From contig NZ_WKJD01000019.1 in assembly GCF_009674665.1 (NCBI RefSeq), forward strand, positions 1-64,000: a DNA stretch of 64,000 nucleotides. The letters are read 5' to 3'. The DNA comes from Agromyces kandeliae (GTDB lineage Bacteria > Actinomycetota > Actinomycetes > Actinomycetales > Microbacteriaceae). Position 1 is the stretch's first letter. Each line of letters starts with the position of its first letter. The notes under the pieces are model-generated. The model ran no database searches. It was not told where the DNA came from and saw only the letters and a list, made by a program, of their open reading frames with translations. The position numbers and the translations under genes were made by a program. Positions 45,818 to 54,658 of the stretch are shown in pieces.

Positions 45818-46615
45818 CTATGCGATCGCGTACAACGCCACGGCGGCGGCGGCCGCCACGTTCAGCGAGTCCACGCCGCGGGCCATCGGGATCGTCACGA
45901 TCGTGTCGGCCGCGGCGAGCGCCTGGCGGGACAGGCCGTCCCCCTCCGCGCCGAGCACGAGCGCCAGCCGCTCGGGAGGGTCGGCGGCCAGCTCCCGGAG
46001 GCTCACGGCGTCGTCGGCGAGTGCGAGCGCCGCGACGCGGAACCCGTGGGCGGTGAGCAGCTCGCGCGCCTCGCCCCACTCGGGCAGCCGCGTCCAGGGC
46101 ACCTGGAAGACCGTGCCCATGCTCACGCGCACGCTCCTCCGATAGAGCGGGTCGGCGCACCGGGGCGTGACGAGCACGGCGCCCGCGCCGAGCGCCGCGA
46201 CCGAGCGGAGGATCGCGCCGACGTTGGTGTGGTCGACGATGTCCTCGAGGACGACGACGCGTCGGGCGCCGGCGAGGAGGTCGCCCGGGTCCGGCAGCAC
46301 GGGGCGCTCGAACGCCGCCAGCGCGCCGCGGTGCACGCGGTACCCGGTGATCGCCTCGAGCCCAGCGGGGTCGGCGAGGTGCACGGGGATGTCGAACGGC
46401 GCGAGATGGGGTTCGAGGTCGGCGAGCCACTTCTCCTCCATGAGCACGGAACGCGGCGTGCACCCGGCGGCGATGGCGCGGCGGATGACCTTGGCGGACT
46501 CGGCGATGAACACGCCCCGCTCGGGCTCGGTGATGCTGCGGAGGGCGACATCGGTGAGCCTGGCGTAGTCGGCCACGGCGTCGGATGTCGCGTCGGTGAC
46601 GTGTTCGATGCGCAT
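45818..46615 (-). CDS. SpoU (TrmH)-family RNA 2'-O-methyltransferase
   Basis: SAM-dependent methyltransferase of the SPOUT class, 265 residues. The N-terminal substrate-binding domain (GVFIAESAKVIRRAIAAG) is followed by the knotted domain. Its motifs are VVLEDIVDHTNVGAILRSVAALG, LALVLGAEGDGLS and IPMARGVDSLNVAAAAAVALY. The target RNA base is not predictable. ATG 46615 follows GGGAGGACC; the longer frame is rejected for lack of a ribosome-binding site. Divergent from the sirtuin gene (88 bases). Confidence 0.93.
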   Translation of the reverse strand: MRIEHVTDATSDAVADYARLTDVALRSITEPERGVFIAESAKVIRRAIAAGCTPRSVLMEEKWLADLEPHLAPFDIPVHLADPAGLEAITGYRVHRGALAAFERPVLPDPGDLLAGARRVVVLEDIVDHTNVGAILRSVAALGAGAVLVTPRCADPLYRRSVRVSMGTVFQVPWTRLPEWGEARELLTAHGFRVAALALADDAVSLRELAADPPERLALVLGAEGDGLSRQALAAADTIVTIPMARGVDSLNVAAAAAVALYAIA

Positions 46616-46702
46616 GGGTCCTCCCGGTCGTCGCGCGGCATCCGGAAACATTCCGGAAAAGCCGCATGTCTAGAATCGCAGCACGGTCGAAGGGAGACGC
46701 GC

Positions 46703-47545
46703 GTGGTCACTGGGATCGAGGCTCCGGCGCCGTCCGATGTGCTGCTGGACGAGGCGATCCGCCTCATGCGCGGGTCCCGCGTGGCGGTGCTGACGGGCGC
46801 GGGCGTGAGCACCGACTCGGGCATCCCCGACTATCGGGGCGAGGGAGCGCCGGTGCGCACGCCCATGACTGCGCAGACGTTCGTGGCGTCCGAGGCGGCG
46901 CGGAAGCGGTACTGGGCGGGCAGCCACCTCGGCTGGCGCACCTTCGGCACCGCGCAGCCGAACGACGGGCATCGCGCCCTCGCACGACTCGAGGAGTCGG
47001 GGGTCGTCTCGGGCGTCGTCACGCAGAACGTCGACGGGCTGCACCGTCGCGCGGGCAGTTCGCACGTGGTGGAGCTGCACGGCGCCTCCGACCGGGTGGT
47101 GTGCCTCTCGTGCGGTCAGGTGTTCGCACGCCAGTCCGTCGCCGACCGACTGGCCGAGCTGAACCCGCACATCGACCTCGACGTCGCGATCCGGCCGGCG
47201 CCCGACGGCGACGTCGAGGTCGACGACGTGGAGTCGATGGCGATCCCGTCGTGCACGGTGTGCGGCGGCATCCTCAAGCCCGACGTGGTGTTCTTCGGCG
47301 AGTTCGTTCCGACGCCCGTGTACCGGCAGGCCGCGGCGCTCGTGCAGCGCGCCGACGTGATGCTCGTGGCGGGCTCGTCGCTGGTCGTGAACTCCGGCGT
47401 GCGCCTGCTCGAGATCGCCCGCCGACGCCGCGTGCCCATCGTGGTCGTGAACCGGGGCATCACGAAGGGCGACAGCCGGGCCACGGTGAAGCTCGACGCG
47501 GGCGCGACCGAGACGCTCACCGCGATGGCCGCGGCGCTCGCCTGA
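46703..47545 (+). CDS. SIR2-family NAD-dependent protein deacylase
   Basis: Sirtuin of 280 residues. The NAD site is GAGVSTDSGIPDYRG, the catalytic His is in VVELHGASDRV after TQNVDGLHRRAG, and zinc is bound by CLSC and CTVC. The SSLVVNSG loop closes the Rossmann fold. It removes acyl groups from lysines and produces O-acyl-ADP-ribose; targets are unknown. The GTG at 46703 is preceded by AGGGAG at 6 bases. Confidence 0.94.
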   Translation: MVTGIEAPAPSDVLLDEAIRLMRGSRVAVLTGAGVSTDSGIPDYRGEGAPVRTPMTAQTFVASEAARKRYWAGSHLGWRTFGTAQPNDGHRALARLEESGVVSGVVTQNVDGLHRRAGSSHVVELHGASDRVVCLSCGQVFARQSVADRLAELNPHIDLDVAIRPAPDGDVEVDDVESMAIPSCTVCGGILKPDVVFFGEFVPTPVYRQAAALVQRADVMLVAGSSLVVNSGVRLLEIARRRRVPIVVVNRGITKGDSRATVKLDAGATETLTAMAAALA

Positions 47546-47570
47546 CCCCCGCGGACCGGGCGGGCGGAGC

Positions 47571-48671
47571 TCAGCGCCGCCGCCGCGAGTGCGCAGCGCG
47601 CCGATTGGTGCCGCCGACGTCGGCGAGCACCTCGAGCAGCCGCTCGGCGGACGCGCTCCACGTGAACCGCCGCGCGATGTCGACGGATGCCGCGGACCGT
47701 CGTTCCCACTCCCCGGGCGCGTCGAGCGAGGCGATCGCGCGGGCCGCGGCATCCGCATCGTCGACGGCGAAGTAGGTCGCCGCCTCGCCGCCGATCTCGC
47801 GGAAGATCGGGATGTCGCTCACGACGACGGGCGTGCCGAGGCGCATCGCCTCGACGAGCGGGATGCCGAAGCCCTCGGCCTTCGACGCCGTGACGAGCGC
47901 CGTCGCGCCGGAGAGCACACGCGCGTACTCCTCGTCGGTCGCTCCGTCGTGGAACACGAGCCGCGCCTCGGGCGCCATGCGGGTCAGCCTCCGCCGCTGC
48001 TCGTCGGAGACGCGGCTCATGAGGTGCAGTTCGTGGTCGGGCAGCTGCGCGACCGCGCGCACGAGCGTCTCGACGCCCTTGTACGACATGAACGAGCCCA
48101 TGTAGACGAGCCGGCCGCCCTCGGGACGGGCGCGGGGCAGCCGCGGCGTGCCGATCTCGTCGGCCGCGTTCTGGACCACGGTGAGCGGCCGCTTCGTGAG
48201 GCGGTGCTTCCGGATGAGGCCGGCGCTCGTCTCGGACACCGTCACGACCGCGTCGGCGCGGTTCAGGAGCATCCGCTGCGGCCACCACATCAGGTGGTAC
48301 AGCCGCCACAGCACGCGCACGAACGCCGGCAGGTCGCGCGGCGGGGTGCGGTTCTCGTAGTAGATCAGGTCGTGCAGCGTCAGCACGAGGCCGTAGTCGC
48401 GCCCCCACGAGCCCATGGTCTGCATGGGCGAGAACACCACGTCGGGCCGGAGCTTGCGCACCTGGCGGGCGACCCACGGCTCGCGCACGCTCGTCGGCCC
48501 GCTCACGATCTCCCACGGCAGCGCGGGCAGCTTGTCGAGCTGCCGGTGATCGCTGATCAGCATGGTGAGGGGGTGCCGCTTCGCGAGTTCGGCGACGATC
48601 CCCGCGGTGAACCGGCTGATCCCGTCGTGGTGGTCGATCCGGACGTACCGGCAGTCGACGACGAGCCTCAC
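47571..48671 (-). CDS. GT4-family glycosyltransferase
   Basis: Retaining GT-B glycosyltransferase of 366 residues. The C-terminal half has the GT4 pattern: LVYMGSFMSYKGVETLVRA, then ASKAEGFGIPLVEAMRLG with the E-x7-E motif and TPVVVSDIPIFREIGG. The N-terminal acceptor domain contains VVFSPMQTMGSWG and TLHDLIYYENRTPP, as in mannosyltransferases. Donor and acceptor are unknown; cell-wall or glycan assembly is likely. GTG 48671 overlaps the stop of the upstream hydrolase gene (GTGA), so both are one operon. Confidence 0.9.
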   Translation of the reverse strand: MRLVVDCRYVRIDHHDGISRFTAGIVAELAKRHPLTMLISDHRQLDKLPALPWEIVSGPTSVREPWVARQVRKLRPDVVFSPMQTMGSWGRDYGLVLTLHDLIYYENRTPPRDLPAFVRVLWRLYHLMWWPQRMLLNRADAVVTVSETSAGLIRKHRLTKRPLTVVQNAADEIGTPRLPRARPEGGRLVYMGSFMSYKGVETLVRAVAQLPDHELHLMSRVSDEQRRRLTRMAPEARLVFHDGATDEEYARVLSGATALVTASKAEGFGIPLVEAMRLGTPVVVSDIPIFREIGGEAATYFAVDDADAAARAIASLDAPGEWERRSAASVDIARRFTWSASAERLLEVLADVGGTNRRAAHSRRRR

Positions 48672-49576
48672 GCCCGCTCCCCCTCGACGAACACGCGGAT
48701 GTGTCCCGCCGCCTCGCCTGGCGTCTCGTAGTGGATCAGGTGGCCGACGTCGGGGATGACGGCGAGCGTCGCGTCCTCGAACAGCGGACGCAGCCGGTAC
48801 TGGGCCTCGAGCGGCGTGACGTCGTCCTCCTCCGCGACGACCAGCAGGGTGGGCGTGGAGATGGCGGGCGCGTACTCGCGCACGTCGTGCCCGACGGATG
48901 CCTCGAACGCCTGGAGCACGGCATCGCGGTCGTCGAACGCGGAGAAGTACCGGTCGTGCTGGTCGTGGATGAAGCGTCGAAGCTCCGGGTCGCGGGTCTT
49001 GGCCATCGTGACGCTCATGACCCGCACGATCGCGCCGTTGCGGAGCAGCGCGAAGCCGGCGCGCTCGGGAAGCGCCGCGGCGGCCCGGTAGTAGCCGACC
49101 GCGAGCCGCGTCATGATCGCGCGCGGCCCCTCGAGGGCGGGCGCGCCGATCGGGTTGAGCAGGATGAGCCGGTCGGGTGCGAGGCCGGATGCCACCGCGG
49201 AGCTCGTGACGATCGAGCCGAACGAGTGGCCGAGCAGGGTCCATTCGCCGGAGTGCGCCGCGGCATCCGCGACCCCCGTCTCGTCGACGAAGGCGACGAG
49301 CCACTCGGCGTACGCGTCGATGTCGTGCGGTCGGTCGGCGAATGTCGACGACGCGCCGAACCCGGGCAGGTCGGGGATGATCACGCGGTATCCGGGCAGC
49401 TTCGCCACGATCGGCTCGAGGCCGTGGTGGTCGCCGCGGAAGCCGTGCACCGCGACGATGGCGGGGCCGTCCTCCGGTCCGTACTCCCACCATGCGGTCT
49501 CGCTGCCCTGGACGAGGGCACGGTGCTCGCGGACGGGGATCCGCGCGAGGTCGACGGCGTACGGTGAGGCGATCAT
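48668..49576 (-). CDS. Alpha/beta-hydrolase fold protein
   Basis: A 302-residue hydrolase. The HGFRGDHHG oxyanion loop, the nucleophile elbow LLGHSFGSIV (Ser), an acid in EEDDVTP and the late His in VGHLIHYE make the triad. No signal peptide. The substrate is unknown; coupling with the GT4 gene suggests a role in the same glycan or lipid pathway. I start it at ATG 49576 because TAGGAT lies 7 bases upstream (leaderless); ATG 49585 would overlap that hexamer. Divergent from the exonuclease gene. Confidence 0.9.
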   Translation of the reverse strand: MIASPYAVDLARIPVREHRALVQGSETAWWEYGPEDGPAIVAVHGFRGDHHGLEPIVAKLPGYRVIIPDLPGFGASSTFADRPHDIDAYAEWLVAFVDETGVADAAAHSGEWTLLGHSFGSIVTSSAVASGLAPDRLILLNPIGAPALEGPRAIMTRLAVGYYRAAAALPERAGFALLRNGAIVRVMSVTMAKTRDPELRRFIHDQHDRYFSAFDDRDAVLQAFEASVGHDVREYAPAISTPTLLVVAEEDDVTPLEAQYRLRPLFEDATLAVIPDVGHLIHYETPGEAAGHIRVFVEGERA

Positions 49577-49583
49577 CCCCAGC

Positions 49584-49589
49584 ATCCTA
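49584..49589 (-). promoter_or_regulatory. -10 hexamer TAGGAT of the hydrolase-GT4 operon, leaderless
   Basis: Seven bases before ATG 49576 on the minus strand. Confidence 0.45.
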
Positions 49590-49624
49590 CGGCGCGTCAC
49601 CTGAGCGCTGTCGGAGGCCGCCGA

Positions 49625-49630
49625 TACCGT
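49625..49630 (+). promoter_or_regulatory. -10 hexamer TACCGT of the exonuclease gene, leaderless
   Basis: Seven bases before ATG 49638. It sits back-to-back with the hydrolase promoter; the two starts are only 61 bases apart. Confidence 0.45.
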
Positions 49631-49637
49631 GACCGGC

Positions 49638-50339
49638 ATGGAGCCCTCCCCCGTCGCATCCTGGGCCGACACCCTCGCGGTGTTCGACCTCGAGACCACC
49701 GGCATCGACATCGACACGTGCCGCATCGTCACCGCCCACGTCGGCGTGATCGGGGCCGACGGGGCCGTGCTCGAGCAACGCCAGTGGCTCGTCGATCCCG
49801 GCGTCGAGATCCCGACCGCCGCCTCGCTCATCCACGGCGTGAGCACCGAGCGGGCGCGGCTCGAGGGGCAGCCGGCCGCGCAGGCGGTCGCCGAGATCAT
49901 CGAAGCGCTCCGGGATGCCGCGGGCCGCGGCTACCCGATCGTCGCCTACAACGCCGCCTACGACCTCTCCGTGCTGCACCGCGAGGCCGAGCGCTATGCG
50001 CACGAGGCGTTCCGCGGCCCGGGCTTCGTGATCGACCCGCTCGTGATCGACAAAGCCGTCGACCGCTTCCGGCGTGGCAAGCGCACGCTCACGGCGGCGT
50101 GCGAGCACTACGGGGTCGAACTCACCGCGGCGCACGACGCGGGCGCCGACGCGATCGCCGCGGGCCGGGTGGCCCAGGCGATCGCCCGTTCGTTCCCCGA
50201 GGTGGCCGCCACCGCCATCGCCGAGCTCCACGCCAGCCAGGTCGACTGGTCGCGCGAGCAGGCCGAGAGCTACCAGGAATGGCGGCGGATGAACGGCGAG
50301 CCGGAGTTCACCACGTCGGGGGCCTGGCCGCTCCGCTGA
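49638..50339 (+). CDS. DnaQ-like 3'-5' exonuclease (DEDD family)
   Basis: A 233-residue exonuclease of the epsilon/RNase T superfamily. Metal ligands are seen in FDLETTGIDI (ExoI: Asp, Glu), YNAAYDLSVL (ExoII: Asp) and HDAGADAIAAG (ExoIII: His, Asp), so all active-site residues are present. About 35 C-terminal residues are Trp/Glu-rich (SREQAESYQEWRRMNGEPEF). It probably acts in proofreading or DNA repair, but no polymerase gene is beside it. The start is set by the leaderless promoter; the GTG at 49629 would lie within the hexamer. Confidence 0.92.
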   Translation: MEPSPVASWADTLAVFDLETTGIDIDTCRIVTAHVGVIGADGAVLEQRQWLVDPGVEIPTAASLIHGVSTERARLEGQPAAQAVAEIIEALRDAAGRGYPIVAYNAAYDLSVLHREAERYAHEAFRGPGFVIDPLVIDKAVDRFRRGKRTLTAACEHYGVELTAAHDAGADAIAAGRVAQAIARSFPEVAATAIAELHASQVDWSREQAESYQEWRRMNGEPEFTTSGAWPLR

Positions 50340-50392
50340 ATCCGGGCCGGAAGTCCATCGCGCCGCAGCCGCCGAAGTGGGAGCCTTGAGCC

Positions 50393-50875
50393 ATGTCGGA
50401 ACGACTCCCCGAACGCCCAGCGACCGACGCGCTCGTCGAGTCGAGCGCCCTGTGGATCCTCGGGGACAGTCCGCCGGGCTTCCTCGTCGACGCGGCCGTC
50501 GAGGCCACGGTCGCCGGCCTCGACTCCCCGGCGCTGCACGAGCTCGCCGGCATGTCCGACGCGGACTCGCCATGGGACCTCAGGGAGGCGCTCGGACGCG
50601 CGCTCGCCGAGCTCGGGACCGCCGTGCCCGACCCGCGCGAGCCGGCCACCCTGCGGCTCGCGCTCCGCGAGCTCGCCGCGCAGTTCCTCCACGAGCGCAT
50701 CTCGATCCGCGAGCTCGTCGACCGCGCGCGCTCGGTGATCGACGAGGGCACGGGCACGCCCCACGAGGCGGCGGCACTGCTCGCCGCGGGCGAGGCGCTC
50801 GATGCCGGGCGCATCACCGCGCATCAGGCGCAGCTCGACGCGCTCGATTGGGCCGCGGGGCTGACCCGGGCATGA
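50393..50875 (+). CDS. Uncharacterised 160-residue helical protein
   Basis: Not recognised. A soluble, acidic, Ala/Leu/Glu-rich sequence that is predicted mostly helical by composition, with no signal peptide, membrane helix or metal motif. Residues 75-130 (PATLRLALRELAAQFLHERI then IRELVDRARSVIDEGT) look like a small helical bundle. Codon use is typical of the window, so it is likely a real gene. ATG 50393; no strong ribosome-binding site. It lies 53 bases after the exonuclease gene and ends in a bidirectional hairpin. Confidence 0.6.
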   Translation: MSERLPERPATDALVESSALWILGDSPPGFLVDAAVEATVAGLDSPALHELAGMSDADSPWDLREALGRALAELGTAVPDPREPATLRLALRELAAQFLHERISIRELVDRARSVIDEGTGTPHEAAALLAAGEALDAGRITAHQAQLDALDWAAGLTRA

Positions 50876-50878
50876 CGA

Positions 50879-50908
50879 AGGGGCGGGCGACCGGAGTCGC
50901 CCGCCCCT
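50879..50908. terminator. Bidirectional hairpin between convergent genes
   Basis: Perfect 13-bp stem AGGGGCGGGCGAC / GTCGCCCGCCCCT with a CGGA loop, 4 bases after one stop and 14 bases before the end of rpmE2 on the other strand. Confidence 0.85.
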
Positions 50909-50921
50909 GTCGTGGAGCGTC

Positions 50922-51170
50922 TTACGCGCCGAAGCCCTTGAAGCGCTTGTTGAACTTCTCGACGCGACCCGCCGAGTCCATGATGCGCTGCTTGCCCGTG
51001 TAGAACGGGTGCGAGGCCGACGAGATCTCGACGTCGATCACCGGGTAGGTCTCGCCGTCGAGTTCGATGGTCTTGTCGCTCGTGACCGTCGAGCGGGTGA
51101 GGAACGTCTCGCCCGAGGCGAGGTCGCGGAAGACGACGGCGTTGTACTCGGGGTGGATGTCGGTCTTCAT
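50922..51170 (-). CDS. rpmE2: Ribosomal protein bL31 type B
   Basis: Large-subunit ribosomal protein of 82 residues, the zinc-independent (C-minus) paralogue that lacks the CxxC pairs of bL31A. The conserved start [20 protein letters not shown] and the end [21 protein letters not shown] are evident. In many bacteria type B is induced by zinc shortage through Zur. ATG 51170 has AAGGA at good distance. A TAGAAT hexamer at 51250-51255 gives a leader of about 70 bases with a palindrome near the transcription start. Confidence 0.97.
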   Translation of the reverse strand: MKTDIHPEYNAVVFRDLASGETFLTRSTVTSDKTIELDGETYPVIDVEISSASHPFYTGKQRIMDSAGRVEKFNKRFKGFGA

Positions 51171-51234
51171 GAGAATCCTTGCTTGATCGGATGTTGGGGT
51201 CACCCCGCCTCGAGGGCAGGGAAGTGCGTCGGCC

Positions 51235-51255
51235 TTTGGCCAAAACACGATTCTA
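51235..51255 (-). promoter_or_regulatory. rpmE2 promoter with palindrome TTTGGCCAAA
   Basis: The -10 TAGAAT is at 51250-51255 on the minus strand. The 10-bp palindrome 51235-51244 covers the expected transcription start, suitable for a repressor. It does not match the known Zur consensus. Confidence 0.35.
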
Positions 51256-51278
51256 GCAGAGACGTGCCTCTCGGTGCG

Positions 51279-52067
51279 TCAACGTGCGGCGCGTGCCGTG
51301 AAGCGGCCGTCGCGCTCGCTGAGCTCGATCGGCATGCCGAAGGTGTCGCTGAGCGTCTCGGACGTGAGCGCCTCGGCGATCGGTCCCGCCGAGCGGATCC
51401 CGCCGTCGGCGAGGAGCAGGGCGTGCGTGAAGCCCTCCGGGATCTCCTCGACGTGGTGGGTCACCATGACGATCGCGGGCGACGACTTCGAGGACGCATA
51501 GCCGCCGAGGAGTGCGACGAGCTCCTCGCGAGCGCCGAGGTCGAGGCTCGCCGCCGGCTCGTCGAGCAGCAGCAGCTCGGGATCGGTCATGACCGAACGC
51601 GCGATCTGCACCCGCTTCTGCTCTCCGTCGGACAGGCTGCCGAAGCGGCGCTCCGCGAAGCCGTCGAGGCCCCATTCCTTGAGCACGCGCTGCGCGCGAC
51701 GGTCGTCGATCGACTCGTACTCCTCGTTCCATCGGCCGGTGACCGAGTACGCCGCGGTGAGCACGGTGTCGAGCACGCTCTCGTTCCGCGGGATGAGCCG
51801 GGCCATCGCCGTCGAGGCGAACCCGATCATCGGGCGAAGCTCGAACACGTCGACCTTGCCGAGCGCCTCCTGCAGCACCTCGACCGAGCCGCGCGTGGGG
51901 TGCATCGCGGCCGCGGCGATCTGGAGCAGCGTGGTCTTGCCCGCGCCGTTCGGCCCGAGGACCACCCAGCGCTCATCGGAGGCCACGTTCCAGTCGATGT
52001 CGTCGAGGATCGTGTTGCCATCGCGAATCACCGACACATGCTGGAACTGCAGAACCGTAGACGCCAT
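51279..52067 (-). CDS. ABC transporter ATP-binding protein (stand-alone, ModF/MlaF-like)
   Basis: A 262-residue ABC ATPase with Walker A LGPNGAGKTTLLQI, Q-loop region FELRPMIGFASTAMARLI, signature LSDGEQKRVQIARS (Gly-to-Asp change), Walker B LLLLDEPAASLD and switch His in VTHHVEEI. No permease gene adjoins it. This type is annotated as iron or general ABC ATPase in actinobacteria, but the transported substrate is unknown. ATG 52067; TAGGCT lies 7 bases upstream, so it is probably leaderless, though GGAG also occurs in the gap. Confidence 0.88.
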   Translation of the reverse strand: MASTVLQFQHVSVIRDGNTILDDIDWNVASDERWVVLGPNGAGKTTLLQIAAAAMHPTRGSVEVLQEALGKVDVFELRPMIGFASTAMARLIPRNESVLDTVLTAAYSVTGRWNEEYESIDDRRAQRVLKEWGLDGFAERRFGSLSDGEQKRVQIARSVMTDPELLLLDEPAASLDLGAREELVALLGGYASSKSSPAIVMVTHHVEEIPEGFTHALLLADGGIRSAGPIAEALTSETLSDTFGMPIELSERDGRFTARAAR

Positions 52068-52074
52068 GGTCTCC

Positions 52075-52080
52075 AGCCTA
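52075..52080 (-). promoter_or_regulatory. -10 hexamer TAGGCT of the ABC ATPase gene, leaderless
   Basis: Seven bases before ATG 52067 on the minus strand. Confidence 0.4.
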
Positions 52081-52118
52081 GTGGGACCCGGCGGACGGAC
52101 CCGCGCACGGGACACCCC

Positions 52119-53309
52119 TCAGCGGCCCGCCAGGACGCGCTCGTAGAGCGCCCGCGTCTCGGCCGCGATCGCGTCCCACGCGAAGTGCTCCTCCGCGCGC
52201 CGTCGGCCCGCCGCGCCCATCTCCCGAGCGCGGCCGGGGTCGGCGACCACACGCTCGAGCGCCGCGGCGAGGTCGGCGACGAAGCGGTCGGGATCGAGCG
52301 GCGTGCCGGTGCCGTCGTCGTGCTGCTCGATCGGCACGAGCACGCCCGTGACGCCGTCGTCGACGACCTCGGGGATGCCGCCCGTCGCCGTGCCGACGAC
52401 CGCGGCGCCGCACGCCATCGCCTCGAGGTTCACGATGCCGAGCGGCTCGTAGACGGACGGGCAGACGAAGCAGGTCGCCGCGGTGAGGAGCGCCGTGAGC
52501 TCGTTCCGCGGCAGGTGCCGGTCGATCCAGACGACGCCCTGGCGCGTCGCCGCCAGCTCGTCGACGAGCCCCGAGACCTCGGCCATGATCTCCGGGGTGT
52601 CGGGCGCTCCGGCGCACAGCACGAGCTGCACGTCGTCGGGCAGGGACCGCGCCGCGCGCAGCAGGTAGGGCAGTCCCTTCTGCCGCGTGATCCGGCCGAC
52701 GAACACGATCGACGGGCGGTCGGGATCGAGACCGAGCGAACGCGCCAGGTCGGGGTCGTCGTTGGGACGCCAGTCGGCGAGGTCGATGCCGTTGTAGACG
52801 ACCGAGACCTTCGCCGGGTCGATGTCGGGATAGGAGCGCAGGATGTCGCGCCGCATCCCGTCGCTCACGGCGATCACGGCGTCCGCGTCCTCGAACGAAG
52901 TCCGCTCGACCCAGCTCGACACGCGGTAGCCGCCGCCCAGCTGCTCGGCCTTCCAGGGTCGGAGCGGCTCGAGGCTGTGGGCGGTGACGACATGCGGGAT
53001 GCCGTGCAGCGCCTTGGCGGTGAAGCCCGCGAAGTTCGCGTACCAGGTGTGCGAGTGCACGAGGTCGGCGCCGGAGGCATCCTGCGCCATCAGGAGGTCG
53101 ACGCCCATGGTCGACAGTGCGGCGTTGGCGCCCGCGAACTCTGCGGGGGTCGGGTACGCGGTCGTCCCGGCCTCCTCGCGCGGGCTGCCGAAGCATCGCA
53201 CCCGCACGTCGATGTCGCGACGGAGCGCGCGGACGAGTTCGGCGACGTGTACGCCGGCCCCTCCGTAGATCTCGGGCGGGTATTCGCGCGTGAGCAGGTC
53301 GACTCGCAT
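52119..53309 (-). CDS. glgA: Glycogen synthase / maltosyltransferase, GT4 actinobacterial type
   Basis: GT4 enzyme of 396 residues that uses ADP-glucose (or makes maltose 1-phosphate in the mycobacterial GlgM sense). Visible are [17 protein letters not shown] at the N-terminus, [20 protein letters not shown], the [15 protein letters not shown] donor-binding start and the [15 protein letters not shown]-x7-E motif. It is the actinobacterial GT4 form rather than the GT5 synthase of E. coli. Divergent from glgC with 101 bases between, which contain a 17-bp direct repeat. Its promoter is leaderless (TAACGT 6 bases before ATG). Confidence 0.93.
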   Translation of the reverse strand: MRVDLLTREYPPEIYGGAGVHVAELVRALRRDIDVRVRCFGSPREEAGTTAYPTPAEFAGANAALSTMGVDLLMAQDASGADLVHSHTWYANFAGFTAKALHGIPHVVTAHSLEPLRPWKAEQLGGGYRVSSWVERTSFEDADAVIAVSDGMRRDILRSYPDIDPAKVSVVYNGIDLADWRPNDDPDLARSLGLDPDRPSIVFVGRITRQKGLPYLLRAARSLPDDVQLVLCAGAPDTPEIMAEVSGLVDELAATRQGVVWIDRHLPRNELTALLTAATCFVCPSVYEPLGIVNLEAMACGAAVVGTATGGIPEVVDDGVTGVLVPIEQHDDGTGTPLDPDRFVADLAAALERVVADPGRAREMGAAGRRRAEEHFAWDAIAAETRALYERVLAGR

Positions 53310-53315
53310 GCGGCA

Positions 53316-53321
53316 ACGTTA
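53316..53321 (-). promoter_or_regulatory. -10 hexamer TAACGT of glgA, leaderless
   Basis: Six bases before ATG 53309 on the minus strand. Confidence 0.5.
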
Positions 53322-53329
53322 GTCCGAGT

Positions 53330-53369
53330 CGGTCGCGTGCCGTCAAGACTTGCGGTCACGCGCCGTCAA
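53330..53369. promoter_or_regulatory. 17-bp direct repeat in the shared glgA-glgC promoter
   Basis: CGGTCGCGTGCCGTCAA (53330-53346) and CGGTCACGCGCCGTCAA (53353-53369), 15 of 17 identical and 23 bases apart (about two helical turns). On the minus strand each unit begins with TTGACG, a -35-like word. Likely binding sites for a common regulator of glycogen genes. Confidence 0.6.
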
Positions 53370-53398
53370 CCACCTGTCGGCGGCGGCGTCCTGCTGAC

Positions 53399-53404
53399 TA
53401 CGCT
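53399..53404 (+). promoter_or_regulatory. -10 hexamer TACGCT of glgC, leaderless
   Basis: Six bases before ATG 53411. Confidence 0.5.
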
Positions 53405-53410
53405 GGGCAC

Positions 53411-54658
53411 ATGGCTACGCGGAAGATCTTCGGAATCGTGCTCGCGGGCGGCGAAGGCAAGCGCCTCATGCCCCTGACCGAGGACCGCGCCAAGCCCGCG
53501 GTGCCGTTCGGGGGGCAGTACCGCCTGATCGACTTCGCCCTGTCGAACCTCATCAATTCGGGTCTCCAGCAGATCGTGGTGCTGACGCAGTACAAGTCGC
53601 ACAGCCTCGACCGGCACGTGTCGCAGACGTGGCGCCTCGACGGCATGCTCGGCTCGTACGTGGCGTCCGTGCCGGCGCAGCAGCGCCTCGGCAAGCGCTG
53701 GTTCTCGGGGTCGGCCGACGCGATCCTGCAGAGCCTCAACCTGATCTACGACGAGCAGCCCGACATCATCGTCGTGGTCGGCGCCGACCACGTCTACCGC
53801 ATGGACTTCAGCCAGATGATCCAGGCGCACATCGACTCCGGCGCCGAGGCGACGGTCGCCGCGATCCGGCAGCCGATCTCGCTCGCGAACCAGTTCGGCG
53901 TCATCGAGGTCGACGGGTCGTCGCCCGACCGCATCCACCGATTCCTCGAGAAGCCGAGCGACCCCGAGGGCCTGCCCGACTCCCCCGGCGAGGTGCTCGC
54001 CTCGATGGGCAACTACGTCTTCAACGCCGACGCGCTGATCGACGCCGTGCTGCGCGACGGCGAACGCACCGACTCCAGCCACGACATGGGCGGCGACATC
54101 ATCCCCGCCTTCGTCTCGCAGGGCAAGGCGGGCGTCTACGACCTGAAGGGCAACGAGGTGCCCGGCTCGACCGACCGCGACCGGTACTACTGGCGCGACG
54201 TGGGGACGATCGACTCGTTCTTCGAGGCCCACCAGGACCTCATCTCGGTGCTGCCCGTCTTCAACCTCTACAACCAGGAGTGGCCGATCTTCAGCCAGCA
54301 GGTCAACTCGCCGCCCGCGAAGTTCACGCGCGACGCGCGCGGGTCGCTCGGCACCGTGATCGACTCGATCGTCTCGCTCGGCTCGGTCATCTCGGGCGCG
54401 CACGTCGAGCGCAGCGTCCTCGGTCCGTGGGCGATCGTCGGTTCGGGCGCGAACGTCTCCGACTCGATCCTGTTCGACCGCGCCCGCATCGAGGCGGGTG
54501 CGACGGTGCGACGCGCCATCCTCGACAAGGAGGTCGTCGTCGAGGCCGGGGCGCACATCGGCGTCGACCGCGCCGAGGACCGCGCACGCGGGTTCGTCGT
54601 CACCGACAGCGGCATCACCGTCGTGGGCAAGGGGTCCCACGTGCGGAAGCACGCGTGA
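53411..54658 (+). CDS. glgC: Glucose-1-phosphate adenylyltransferase
   Basis: Makes ADP-glucose, the committed step of glycogen synthesis. The 415-residue protein has the nucleotidyltransferase start [20 protein letters not shown], then [20 protein letters not shown], the catalytic-site [11 protein letters not shown] and [12 protein letters not shown]-terminal left-handed beta-helix follows. Regulatory and substrate motifs look intact. The stop overlaps serB (GTGA). Probably co-regulated with divergent glgA. Confidence 0.96.
   Translation: MATRKIFGIVLAGGEGKRLMPLTEDRAKPAVPFGGQYRLIDFALSNLINSGLQQIVVLTQYKSHSLDRHVSQTWRLDGMLGSYVASVPAQQRLGKRWFSGSADAILQSLNLIYDEQPDIIVVVGADHVYRMDFSQMIQAHIDSGAEATVAAIRQPISLANQFGVIEVDGSSPDRIHRFLEKPSDPEGLPDSPGEVLASMGNYVFNADALIDAVLRDGERTDSSHDMGGDIIPAFVSQGKAGVYDLKGNEVPGSTDRDRYYWRDVGTIDSFFEAHQDLISVLPVFNLYNQEWPIFSQQVNSPPAKFTRDARGSLGTVIDSIVSLGSVISGAHVERSVLGPWAIVGSGANVSDSILFDRARIEAGATVRRAILDKEVVVEAGAHIGVDRAEDRARGFVVTDSGITVVGKGSHVRKHA

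Noticed and set aside
52067-52119. ABC ATPase and glgA as one operon
   Set aside because: The ATPase gene has its own -10 hexamer 7 bases before the start, and the products are unrelated.
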